Assembly: GCA_019915015.1 (NCBI GenBank)
Contig: JAHBBC010000020.1
Location: 620,001 to 684,000, forward strand
DNA: 64,000 nt
DNA from: Auriscalpium vulgare
Taxonomy: Eukaryota; Basidiomycota; Agaricomycetes; Russulales; Auriscalpiaceae
Direction of reading: 5' to 3'
Part shown: positions 33,996-44,855 of the stretch, piece by piece
Numbering within the stretch: position 1 is the first letter of the stretch
How the letters are laid out: the number at the start of each line of letters is the position of its first letter
The notes under the pieces: model-generated
Databases searched by the model: none
Seen by the model: only the letters and a program-made list of their open reading frames with translations
Told to the model about the DNA's origin: nothing
Made by a program: the position numbers and the translations under genes

Positions 33996-35438
33996 GGTGC
34001 GACGCCCGCTCCCCCTCACGCATATTGTTCCTGATCCCGTCTGCTCATATGTAGGACCTAGGCGGTCTCCTGACGCATCTCGTCACCCCATCCTTCCCAC
34101 ATAAAATTGATCTTGGCTCGAGATCTATGTACGAGGTGTTGAGGAAGCAGCGTTTCCGTAACGGAAACTTTGCGCCCTGAGGCTTGACTAACGCAATGAT
34201 TTCCCGTCGCCGCAGCAAGAAGGCGCATGGTGTGGTGTGGCACGGTATCTGTACTTCCCCGCTCGACAGTGCTTTCACATGCAGAAGACACAGCATCGCA
34301 GATTTCCGAAGAGCGTTCATACGTTCGGCCTTGATCATTCCGGTCCTCTTTCCCAGTCTTGTTCTCCGACAATGACGGTTTGTGTCTAAAATATAAACCA
34401 TCGCACACATAGTGATGTTCTCCATGCATTCCATTCGGCGGTAACAGTTCTGCATGAGAAAGGTGCACCCGAGGTGAGCTCGGCGCGATCTCACAGTAAT
34501 AACCGACAGCGCCGTGAGCTTGCCCAAGCCTAATAATACAGTGGCCACTGGATGCAAGGAACATAGCGGGGTAAGTTAGTAGTACGTAGACGGCGCTGTG
34601 TATACAAAGATATACTATATCTACGCCACGGATGACACCCATCCATTGCTTCATAATCGTCCGAACACCTATGTAATAATTCCCTTCCTGCGCGCTCAAG
34701 TATCAGACGCTGAAAAAAGACGGAGATGTGAAAAGCCCGGCCTCCATATGCCGTATCATTTGCTGCGCAGATGTCGACGAAGCCAGTCATCGTGCGCTCA
34801 GGCAAGTGTCATATGGGCGGCCATCTGATACTTGCCACTCCATTGCTCATCATCCCTTGCGACCACCGTTGCGCTCACCGTCCCGTGCGCGCGCCCAACG
34901 TTGCCAGGTGTGGTGGTGGCGTAAGTAAGAATGGCGAGGGCCAGTTGCTGACAGCAGGCAACTACTGGGAGCTCGCAACTGCGATGTGATACTAGGTGTG
35001 CTGTAGGCCCCAGAGGGCCTGACTCCCAGTTCTGACGCAGAAGAGTTCTTATCGTAGGCATTAGCTCGGTGAATAGCCATATGTACATATGGCGGCGACT
35101 TACGAAGAAAGACAATTTTCGTGCCTTTAGCCAATTTCGAGGCCACAAGTATTAGTTCACCTGTGTGAGCTCGAAGCTTGGGCTGTCAATGGAGCACGCA
35201 AGGTAACTGAAGCGGCCAACAAGACTAAGAATTGGCTGGTATTCGCGAGTTTGCGATGTCATGGCTCTCATCTGAATGTGATGGGTGTGGAAAACAAGTG
35301 GAAAAGGGTATATACAGATACAGTCGTACCTGTGGGGCGCATCAGCCTTGAAATAAATACCCAGAGTATGAAAAAGTTCCCTCACAACAAAACCGATACA
35401 TAAGCAAGAAAACAACCAGGGCAAAAGAGCGTCAGCGA
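33996..35438. other. Intergenic region, about 1.4 kb
   Basis: No gene supported on either strand. It contains a perfect 18-bp palindrome at 35076-35093. Open frames at 34045-34700 overlap in several registers and lack signatures. Confidence 0.5.
35076..35093. repeat. Perfect 18-bp palindrome
   Basis: gccatatgtacatatggc equals its own reverse complement. It lies in the long intergenic region, about 0.35 kb beyond the INO80 subunit stop. Confidence 0.85.
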
Positions 35439-36743
35439 TCATGCAGCAGCGGGCTGCAGATGCCGCTCCAGGGCCTTCAAATGATCCATCCCGCACGCGC
35501 CGCGTTCCCAATCGAGCACAAGGCGGTATTTCCTGCTCGCCACGCACCCGTCCACATCACATCGCGGCACAGAACGCACCTTCGGAGCACTGGGGACCAC
35601 GTCGACGTCCATCTTCTCTGCGTCGTCCACCAAGGGCGCCGAAGGCAGCGCGATGACAGGCACGCAGAACGCCAGCGTCATCGTCTTTGCCTCGCCGCCC
35701 TCCTTCTCCTTCTCGTCCTTCAGCTCGGGCGTCGCGCCCGTCGAGGGTGCTGCGGGCGGGCGGCTCGTCGAGATCCAGCGGTACATCGTTGGGGCCTCCT
35801 CGTACACGGGCACCGGCGGCTCCATCTCCTCGTCAGGGTCGCCCTCGACGGGCGTGCCGGTGCCCGCGGCGCCGGTCTGCACGCCGGGCGTGCGGTCGTC
35901 CGCGGTGGCGAGCGCGTTGCGCTTGCCCCGCGCGCGGGACTGCTTCTTGAGGAGACGGTTGATGGTTTCGGCCTGCGGGGGTCGATATACAGCGAGTGGG
36001 AAGGATAAGACAGGGGAAACGCACCTTCTCGTCTTCGAGCTTCTTCTCGGAGAGGTGCTTGCGCTTGCGCGCCGTTTCCTCGCGTCGCAGCGCGAGCTCG
36101 GCCTCATTGAGCTGCTTCTTCTTCCGCGAGCCCTCGTCTGTGCGACCGTAAGCTCCTGCAGGACGGTATAAACACGCATAGTAATACGCACTGAGCGAGA
36201 CGTGCGAGGAGTCGACCACGCTCGCCAGCACCGCCTGGCGCGCGGTAAGCGGGCGCCCCGAGCCGCCGATCACCTCGTCGTCGTCGTCGTCGTCTTCCGA
36301 CTCGATGTCGATGTCGCGCGAGCCCGTGCGACTCGCGTCGGGCGTGGGCGTCGGCGGGGCGCGTGCGCGCGCGCTGCGCTTGGGCTTCTGCTGCGGGAGC
36401 TTCAGCGTGATCTTGAGGCGCGTGCGCGAGGGCGACTTGGTCACGGGCGGCGGCGTCGCGGAGGGCGAGGACAGCTCGTCCATGTCCGTCGCATCCTGGA
36501 AGCTGAGGTTAGAGTGGTGGGCAGGCGGTAGGGATATTGGCGCACCGGGGGCGGGTCATCAACGTCCACCTGCTCGTCGTCTTCCAGCTCCTCTGCGTCT
36601 ACTTCTTCCTCGCCGTCTTCGTCGTCCTCTTCCACGTCAACATCCACACCGTCTTGTTCCTCTTCTTCTGGGGAGGGGGATTGGGGCTCGGACGCACTTT
36701 CTGGGTCCATCGAGATGTCGGAGTGGATGATGTTACGAGGCAT
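35439..36743 (-). CDS. IES2: INO80 chromatin-remodelling complex subunit B (Ies2)
   Basis: Four exons. The N terminus is very acidic (EEEEQDGVDVDVEEDDEDGE). A basic stretch RLKITLKLPQQKPKRSARAR follows, then LTARQAVLASV and the diagnostic PAPA-1/INO80B helix (KKKQLNEAELALRREETARK, RKHLSEKKLEDEKAETINRL, LKKQSRARGK). The C terminus carries a degenerate HIT-type zinc finger (PRCDVDGCVASRKYR ... ACGMDHLKALE). Ies2/INO80B activates the INO80 ATPase in the nucleus. Domain order and length match the family. Splice sites between exons (for example donor gtgcgtttcccc after EDEK) are in frame. A neighbouring acidic repeat makes the DNA locally GC/CTC-rich. Identification is strong. Confidence 0.9.
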
Positions 36744-37031
36744 GGGTTACGACAACTGATGTTCAGTGGCCTGATGGCTGCAATAGACCTAGATATCTGG
36801 CTCTGAGCCTCCCAGCAGATCAAGCTAGAAAGATTGTTCGACGTTGTGGTCCTTGCCAGTGGTTGTCCGTGTATCCATTGCCAAGTTCACGTTGCGGAGT
36901 CGCGACATTTACGTAATCCTACCGACTTGTTCTCCTGTTTCCGCACGCTCCTTCAATTCATACGGTCGCGCACTCCTTCGCGAACAACCGCAGTCTGTGC
37001 TCTCGCTCACAGCATCGTATATATTTTAGTC
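36744..37031. promoter_or_regulatory. Divergent promoter region (Ies2 / CHY zinc finger)
   Basis: 288 bases between two start codons on opposite strands; contains a TATA-like sequence near 37017-37027 for the plus-strand gene. Confidence 0.45.
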
Positions 37032-37569
37032 ATGTGGTAAGGATCCTCCTCTGTGCACCGCTGTCCGTCTGACCGTCTTTCTTCCCGGGAAGCAAGCATA
37101 TCCTAAACGCCCAAGTCGCTGTCCGCGCGCCGTGCTGCAAAAAATGGTATGACTGCCCCGAATGTCACGCAGAAAATGAGCAACACGAGCTCGCGAAGAC
37201 TCTCGAGATGGTGTTTCTCTGCAAGAAGTGCAAGAAGGCGTTTCGGAAGGACATGTCCGTGTACGAGGAGAGCGACGAGTACTGCCCGCATTGCGATAAC
37301 CACTACGTGCGTCGTTGTATCGTGGACCTCATGGTGTGATTTCTGATCAGGAGTGCTTTCAGGTCATCGATGCGAAGACGCCGCAGGCAGTGGTTGGCGT
37401 AGAGGGCGATGACGCGCGGATGGATGCACGGTGCGTACTTGCGCGATCGCGAGAGATCTTGCTTTGCTCATTGTTATGCATTAATTGCAGAATGTTGAAG
37501 GATGAGCGCACAAAAGAGAGCACGATGCGATCTATATTCAATCAGGACGACTCAGATCGTCTGGGATAA
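37032..37569 (+). CDS. CHY-type zinc-finger protein
   Basis: Four exons: 37032-37036, 37093-37306, 37363-37430 and 37491-37569, about 121 residues. The first exon holds only ATGTG; splicing restores MCKHILNAQVAVRAPCCKKW, exactly the start of this fungal family. CHY zinc-finger ligands: CKH, CC, DCPECH, CKKC and CPHC, followed by the conserved end DAKT PQAVVGVEGDDAR and DSDRLG. CHY domains bind zinc and act in ubiquitin ligases and in mitochondrial intermembrane-space zinc handling (Hot13); which role applies here cannot be told. A TATA-like gtatatatttt lies just before the start. Confidence 0.85.
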
Positions 37570-38945
37570 CTGCACTTGCATGTCGTATTGTCACCGTCCT
37601 GTTCAGTCATGCTATCACTTTTCTTCGGTTCTTGGGTTGCTCCGACGAAGGCTTTTAGATCGCAAACACCTTGACCTTCCGGGGCTTGATTGAGCGAGCG
37701 CTTGATGACTTGGTCGACGACTGTGCTTTTGTGTGCCAAACCGCTCTCGGTGCTCTCATCGCTCGGTAGGCCGCAGACTTGGGCGGCGGCGAACACTAGC
37801 CTCCTCGCCCATTCCGAGGATCGGAGGATCGACTCTGGGCTACTCTGGGCTACAAAATATACAGGCGATACCGCAGTTCTGCCTCGTGTGCGCGGCAAAA
37901 TCACCTTGACGGGCTGCATAGTGCCGATAGCTGTCACCTGGAAGCCTTGCCGAATCGCAGGGGAACACACCGCAACCCGCGATTACCATCGGCCAACTCA
38001 GGTATATCCCTTGCGGCCTCGAAATCGGCTCAAAAGGATTTATTCGTAAGTCACCCTACATACTCTTTGTCACGGATGTGATCACCTTCAGCTGGCCGTG
38101 TCTGTCTTTACCCATCCTGGTATGGCTATACGATAAGAGCTTATGGCTATTCTGCACCAGAACTAGGAGTCAGGCTCTCTGTACAGCACACCTGAGCTCG
38201 GGCGCAGAGCGCTGCCAGTGCCCTGTTCGGGTAAATATTGTGCCGTCCTCGACGGAGTCAATGTACGAACGGCCTCCGGATCCTTCTTCGCGTACTGCTA
38301 CTGCGCTGTTGAGCCCATTTGTCATAGAAGGTATCTCGGTATCTGTTCCATGAAATCATTGGCAGGACTGATGGGATGCGGCTCGAGCGGCGGCGGACCC
38401 GAGAAAGGGTACGAGGAGCCGCCTTTGAGCGACTCCGACGTCCAGCTCACAAGTTCGGTGTCGATAAGTAGCTTGTGCAGTCAGCAGTAATGCCACCGTG
38501 CTGTTCTATGTACTACATGAGGCTAGCAGTGATGGTGTGGCCAGAAGTGAGACGATGGCTCTGTTGTGGTCCGTGCGCTGATATCCGGAGGGATCCAAAA
38601 CGGGTATGTCGGGCGCGGGTTCGATTCGCTGGCGTCGGGCGCTTATTCCACTCAAGGCTCTTGTCTTTTCACTCTGTGTCGACTCCGTTTTGACTCTGTT
38701 TTCTGCGAGCCCTCGACCGTTTGTTCGTTCGTGTCGGGCGACAGGGTCTCTTTTTATCTATCTATAAGTACATCGCACCCTCTCTTTTTTGTGCGTGTTC
38801 TTTTTTGCTGCCAACTCCTCCACGCTCCTTTGCACACCATACCCCCCCATACCCACCGCAACCCTCACTTTCTCTAACTTTTTGTTTTCAAATCGTTTCC
38901 GCCGTTGCCTTGTCCCCCACCTATCCATTGCCTCTTCCCCCAACG
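37570..38945. other. Intergenic region, about 1.4 kb
   Basis: Promoter and pyrimidine-rich leader of the Mrn1-like gene in the right part. A 40-codon frame with a myristoylation-like start lies at 38371-38490. No other gene is supported. Confidence 0.5.
38371..38490 (+). CDS. Possible small lipidated protein (40 residues)
   Basis: An ATG opens a frame starting MGCGSSGGGPEKGYEEPPLS. MGCxxS is the standard signal for N-terminal myristoylation with palmitoylation on the next Cys. The frame ends after 39 residues (SSLCSQQ) unless splicing extends it. The same frame is open upstream to an earlier ATG (38350), which would put the motif inside. No family recognised; may be chance or the first exon of a larger gene. 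Confidence 0.25.
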   Translation: MGCGSSGGGPEKGYEEPPLSDSDVQLTSSVSISSLCSQQ

Positions 38946-41257
38946 ATGGACGACTCCCAAACAGCGTTCGCAACACAGTATTCCTACGGCTTTGACCTCG
39001 ATATGATGAAGGTCCGTGTGGCCTCCTCTGTCGTGCGCCATTCGCTTACTTTTCTTGCAGCGGCCTATGGACACCGTTGGCGGCCCTGACGCGAAAAAGG
39101 CCCGCTGGTCCCCCACTTCATTTCCCGTCAACGGCGCGAACGGCCTTGTATCCGCAGGCCTGCCCCAGTCCGCCACCCGCGACGCCTTCGCGAACTACGG
39201 CTATGGCCCCCAGGCCAACATGAACCAAGGCGGTTACAATGGCTCACCCACCTCCGCCTTCTCCCCGAGCCAGCTCTACTCGACGTCCCTCAACACGCCG
39301 ACGACTGTGCCCGGGCAGATGAGCCCCAACACCGCGAGTGCCTTCGCCCAACAACAACAACAGGCCCAGCAACAGGCCGCCGTGCAGCAGCAACAGCAGC
39401 TTAACGGTGGGGCGTATGGCTTCGGCGGGTACAACATGCTCGGCATGGGCCTCCCGGGGATGGGCATGCTCGGTGTTGGTGGCTTCCCATACAACAATCA
39501 AATGGGCAACTTCGCACAGGTACGCTCGCCTAGCTGGCGGCTCCGATGTGTTGATGTAGATCTTTGATCCTGCGCAGGGCTTCAACTCACGCGTGCCGTC
39601 TCTCAACCTCGGGCAGGCCGGGGGCAACTACTCCGGCGCCGCCCTCACCGCCGCCCTCACCGCCACCTCCAACGCGACGGGCCGTACGGTTTATGTCGGC
39701 AACCTGCCCTCGACCGCGTCGGTGGACGAGTTGCTCAACCTCGTTCACTTCGGCCCGCTCGAATCGGTGCGGGTGCTGCCCGAGAAGTCGTGTGTCTTCC
39801 TCTCTTTCCTGGACGGGTCGACCGCTGCGGCGTTCCACGCCGACGCCACGATCAAGAAGCTCTCGCTGCACGGCCAAGAGCTCAAGATTGGCTGGGGAAA
39901 GCCGTCGCCGGTCCCCAGCCAGGTCGCGCTCGCGATTAGTCAGAGCAACGCGAGCAGGAATGTCTACCTTGGCGGTCTCGACGAGAACACCACAGAGGAG
40001 CAACTGCGTGATGACCTTGGCCGTTTCGGCCTTATTGATCAAGTAAAGATCGTCAGGGACAAAAATATCGGTTTTGTCCACTTCCTGAGCATCTCCGTGG
40101 CGACGAAGGTATTGTCTTTCTCAAAAGGGTCGCCTTTGTGTTTGTCACTAACTCTCTTGTCTTAGGTTGTCAATACGCTTCCCACTGAGCCTGCGTGGGC
40201 CGGTAAGCGCGTGAATTACGGCAAAGACCGTTGCGCGTACATCCCGAAGTCGCAACAGGCCGCGGCTCAGGCTGCCCAGGCCGCTGCGGCACAGTCTTTT
40301 GTGGCGCAATCGGCGGCTGCTCAACTATCACCGATCAACACGAACACGGGCGGCGGGTTCTCGCCTTTCTCGCCGTATACGCCCTTCACGCCGGATGGCA
40401 TGTCAGTTCAGGGTACGCAAGGCTTGAACAGGACTGTCTACCTCGGGAACATCCACCCCGAAACGAACGCCGAGGACTTATGCAATGCCATCCGCGGAGG
40501 CGTGCTCCAGAGCATTAGGTACATGCAGGATAAGCATATCGCTGTACGTCCATCTTCTCTTAGTGCAATCTGTCGCACCACTGACAAGCAACATATTCAG
40601 TTTGTGACCTTCATCGATCCCGCGGCCGCGTTTACGTTCTTCCAGGTAGCCTCCTATCAAGGGCTGACGCTCAACAACCGCCGCCTGAAGGTTGGCTGGG
40701 GCAAGAACTCTGGCCCGCTGCCCCCTGCGCTCGCGCTCGCGGTTCACTCCGGCGCTACGCGCAATGTATACATTGGCAACATCGAAGACTTTGAGACGTT
40801 TAGCGAGGAGCGGCTGAAGAGGGATTTCGGCGAATACGGTGACATCGAGCTGGTCAACTTTCTGAAGGAGAAGTGCGTCTCGCCTTTTCAAATGCAAATT
40901 GAACACGCGTACTGACTGCCTCGTAGGAACTGCGCGTTCGTCAACTTTACGAACATCTCGAACGCAATCAAGGCGATTGATGGCGTCAAGAACAAGCCCG
41001 AGTACACCAATCTGCGCATTGCGCATGGAAAGGACCGCTGCGCGAACCCCCCTCGCTCTGGTCCCCAGGGCGGTTCCAACTCACGCCGCTCTGCGAGCGG
41101 GAACGGGCCCGCGTCTGCCGGCCCTGTTCCTAGCGACGACGGTGATCACTACAAGAACGAGGAGGGCGCTTTCGACGTCCCCATCAACGGCGCCGACATC
41201 GCCGAGCCCACCCCTGAGGCTCCAGCGGAGGCGTTCGAGCCGCCCGTCGAGGCGTGA
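38946..41257 (+). CDS. MRN1: Four-RRM RNA-binding protein, Mrn1/Nrd1 type
   Basis: Seven exons, about 650 residues. The N terminus is Gln/Gly/Met-rich with a polyQ tract (39350-39405). Four RRMs follow: RNP2 motifs [30 protein letters not shown] and [13 protein letters not shown]1 motifs [30 protein letters not shown] and [10 protein letters not shown]. Each pair is joined by the family-typical [10 protein letters not shown] or KVGWGKNSG linker, and [10 protein letters not shown] and GKDRCANPP close the second and fourth. This matches yeast Mrn1 and fission yeast Nrd1, which bind mRNAs and regulate the wall, mitochondrial proteins and sexual differentiation. The first exon is short ([20 protein letters not shown]). 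All introns are GT-AG. Cytoplasmic mRNA regulator by homology. Confidence 0.9.
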
Positions 41258-42279
41258 TGCCCGTCGCCTTCCCCCTTCCGCGCGCTATCTATTGCCCTGC
41301 TCCATGTTCCTCACGCTCATCAATCGTCGCTCTTTGCTCCAACGCCGCCTCTTGCCCTGAACGTCCTGAAGATACCCCTGTGAATAACAGCCCCTGCTCG
41401 CCTGTTGTTATAGATCGATCGAAAAAGCCAAAGCCAAATACCGACGCTGCTCGTCGCCCTCGTACTCATCATATTCGAATATCCCGAAGCCCCAGTGGAT
41501 GGATAGGAGACGGTAGCGCTTCCGCGCCCGATTCCGCCGCCTGCCTCGCCCGTACTTCTCCAGCTCCTCGACACGTCGTATGTGAATCGCAGGGAACGGA
41601 AGGAGGTGCGTGCGCAGCTAGGATGTGTTGTGTTGTGCGCGGACCTTGGGCTATTGGTTGTTTACTCTTTATATCCTTGGCTTTCGCCGCCCTGCTTACT
41701 TTCTTTCCTATGCTTTATCCTTTCTCTGTGCTCCTGCTCGAACCGAACCGTCGTCCCTTCGTTCCTACTACTCTCACTATTATCATCGACCGCATTGCTC
41801 GCGCCCGTGCCAATGTGACGGACAGCAAACTCATCATTTGTTTCTCCCTTGTCACCTCACCTTTGTCGTGCCCCTCTCCACGGCCGGCAGCTATACGCTC
41901 TCTAATCAGCCCTCGCGTGTTTTCTCGTCCCCGTCTCCCAACCATCCATACGCGTATTTTATAAGTTCCGAACGTCTCTGTGTTCGTGGATTCCGCTCTG
42001 TTTATAAGCATCTGTCGCGTGCTGTACGTATACGCCTAGCAGTATATCATCAGGAGATAGTAATCTGGACCTCGTTCCGTCTCGGAAGTCGGCTCAAGTA
42101 CTCGGACGACGAACGGAACGGCGACCGTCTGAGCGCCTGCAAAGTCACTTGTGGCGAGTTTATAACTTAGAAGGCTCGTGGGCCTTGTGCCAGTACCTAC
42201 TCTCTCTTGGATTCTGCTGTAAGCTCCGCTTTCTCTGACCTCGTCCTTTGAATGGAAGTGCTGACGCCTGGTAGTGAAC
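41258..42279. other. Intergenic region, about 1 kb
   Basis: 3' flank of the RNA-binding gene and promoter of the first double-BTB gene. A long open frame (41254-41964) is present but lacks family signature. Nothing else seen. Confidence 0.5.
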
Positions 42280-44408
42280 ATGTTGGCCGACGAGTTCGAG
42301 CCTGTTAGTACCTCGAGCGTTAACTATGGACCACCATTCGACGACGCCGACGCCGACATCATCATCCGCTCCTCCGATCTCTCCGACTTTCGCGTCCTCA
42401 AGTTCTACGTGGGGAAGACCTCCCCCGTGCTCAAATCGATGATATCGGGCTGTGTCCTCGATCCCGACTCCACTGCTACCGACGGGCTGCCCGTCCTCAC
42501 ATTGCCGGAAACGCGGAACACGTTGTCCTGCCTCTTTTCCACAGTGCTCCCCGTTCCATTGTGCACACCCGACACGTTGGACAGGATGCTGGCCGTGCTG
42601 GCTGCGGCGCAGAAGTACGAGTTGCCTCTGTCCGGCGCGCTTGTCCGCAAGCGTGTCCCGCTCGCAAACTTCACAACGGACATGGACTTAAAGGCAACCT
42701 TCCGAGCGTACCTGGTGGCCTGGGGGTACAAGCTCAGACCAGAGACGATGGCACTCGCGCGGATGACCCTGAGCGAAGTGATCACCGTGGATAGTCTGGG
42801 GGAGGATCTGTGTAGAGCTTCTGGTCCGGCTCTGTCCGCACTGGAAGAATGTCGCGCATTGTGCGCGGCTGCTCTTGAGCAAGGACTTCAGAAGTTTCAA
42901 GCATCGCCGTCGCATCGAACGGGTTCAATACTTTGGCACACCAACTTTGCCTTCATGACTCCTTGCACGCGGCAAACCGAAGAGGGAATACCGGTCTGGT
43001 TTATACAGTTTCTGGCCAACACAGGAAGATACCCGGGAGCCGTGACGCTCAACGAAGACGCCTTTCTCCGAGCATGGATGGAACATGTTCAGCCTCTGCG
43101 GGCAGGCCTGGGGCTTCGAGGCTGGGCGCCGGGAGCTCGAGGCTCGGGGTCGCGGCAGGATACGGCTCGGACGACAACTTGCCATTCGTGTGCTAGCATG
43201 TCCCTCGCGAAGTTGCATGAGAACTGGTCGATCGTAGAGACCTACCTAGCGGAATCGTTGAGAGGAGTGAGTAGTTTTGTTGTTGTCACTCAGTTCACGT
43301 TTCTGAACGTTGTAATTGTCCGTCGTAAGGTTGAATCCCGTGTGTCGTTTGACGACGATCCCGCTCCTGCGCTGGTCGGTGTCGAGGACCACGAAGCATT
43401 GCCAACGCCGACTTCTCCTGATGTCATTCTGCGATCAAGGAATGGCAAGGATTTCTATGCTCATAGGGCGATTCTTTCTGCTTCCTCGCCGATTTTCCAG
43501 TCTCTCTTTACTCTGCCGACGCCACAAAAACCTCCCTCCACTATTGACACCCCTGGGAACACTGCCAGACAACACGAGCCTGATCTGCCTGTGGTGAAAT
43601 TGTCGGAAGATTCCGTGGTGTTACACGCCCTTCTTACATGGATTTATCCCATCACCTCTATCATACCGACTTCATTTGATCAAGCAGCACTCATACTTTC
43701 CTGTATGCAGAAGTATGAAATGGATAGCTCTATCACTTTGCTTCGCCGGTACCTGTCGACAACTATGTCGCCTCCACATCACGATCTCATACACGCCGGA
43801 AACGCTCTCAGGGCATACGCCGTCGCCACGAGTTACCGGCTTGCGGATGAAGCAAGGATTGCTGCGAAACTCACATTGCCGAGCATACTGGACTGGCAGC
43901 TATGGAGATTTACGACAGATCTCCCCCTCTTATCTGGCCCAGCGTTGTATGCGCTTTCAGCGTATCACAAGCGCTGTCGTAGGTCCTTCTTGGACGCTCT
44001 GACTCTGGCCGAGGACGGAAAGACGCCGTCTGCTGCCATCTGGCAATCGCAGAAATGTGCCGCAGGCGGCCCTCCACCCGTCTGGTGGGTGAGTTATATG
44101 ACGGGGAGCCGTGAAGCGCTTTATACAAGCTTAGACTTGAAAGTCTTATTCGATGAGGAAGCCTTCTCGTCGACCCTACGTACACATTGCGTCGATCTGA
44201 AGCCCGAGGAAGACTCGGACTCGGTGAAGTGTAACAATTGCATGAGAACATATTTCGAGGGCGGCTTTCGCTTTCCCTCTATGTTGAGGGAAGAGTTATC
44301 ATTGGCCATAAAGGAGGTGAGCCACGGCTTGCGTAAAGGGACGAGGGGTCGACTCGCTCATGGCAATATTGCGTTTTTCATCAGGTCAGCCTAGATCTAC
44401 CATGGTAG
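42280..44408 (+). CDS. Double BTB/POZ protein 1
   Basis: Three exons (introns 43267-43329 and 44317-44384), about 665 residues. Two complete BTB units are fused. Unit 1: DADADIIIRSSDLSDFRVLK, LTLPETRNTLSCLFS, AAQKYELPLSGAL. Unit 2: SPDVILRSRNGKDFYAHRAI, LLTWIYPITS, CMQKYEMDSSITLLRRYL. Each unit ends in a CxxC motif (CHSC; CNNC) and a helix; the second tail reads FRFPSMLREELSLAIKEV. The same architecture occurs at 55355-57369 and 58259-60297. BTB domains dimerise and often recruit Cullin-3, which is a possible role; these mushroom families are expanded and uncharacterised. The first intron is 63 nt without an in-frame stop, so retention would add 21 residues. The GTG AAC before ATG is not used as a start here. 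Confidence 0.85.
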
Positions 44409-44413
44409 ATCTA
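44392..44413. repeat. Perfect 22-bp palindrome across a stop codon
   Basis: tagatctaccatggtagatc plus ta equals its own reverse complement. It contains the stop codon (44406-44408) of the double-BTB gene and would form a hairpin in its mRNA. Confidence 0.85.
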
Positions 44414-44855
44414 TGAGGATGGTTGATATGTGGTTAATATGACAGAACGATTTCTGTGCCAAGGTCACCCACGGAGACTATGGGAGCTCGTACGTAGCCG
44501 CGTATTGCATTTGCTCTTGGACGCCTGGGGATAGGAATCAAAAAATTCTACATCTGAATCACCGCGCCCGGATGATCATGATCCCCGAGCATGCCGTCGA
44601 ACGCGAGGAAAGCTGCGCAATGTCCTGCTCGCAGGAAGCTCAACTATCCCCTACCGGACGGATGAGCATGATGAGAAGCCTAAATGTCCAAGTACACTTT
44701 GAAGGTTTGCAGACTGCTGAGAAGTCTGAAAAGTCCGGCAAGTTTGGCGGGGAAAATCAAAGCGATCAGGTGCCCACAGAAGCGCCCGGCAATTGCCGAT
44801 CGGCGTGCGCGGGCGCGCGAGTGCAGCGAACAGCTTTCCATTGCTCTCATCCACG
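44409..44855. other. Intergenic region
   Basis: Downstream of double-BTB gene 1 and upstream of the F-BAR gene. Overlapping open frames at 44572-44850 show no family signature. Confidence 0.5.

Noticed and set aside
37542..37970. A 142-codon frame on the minus strand overlapping the end of the CHY gene
   Set aside because: No family resemblance, overlap with a well-supported exon and no splice structure.
38590..38640. tRNA-like T-arm sequence gggttcgattc
   Set aside because: No matching acceptor stem, D arm or anticodon arm could be folded around it.
41254..41964. A 236-codon frame on the plus strand
   Set aside because: Begins inside the stop region of the RNA-binding gene and reads as low-complexity sequence without homology; likely untranslated and promoter DNA.
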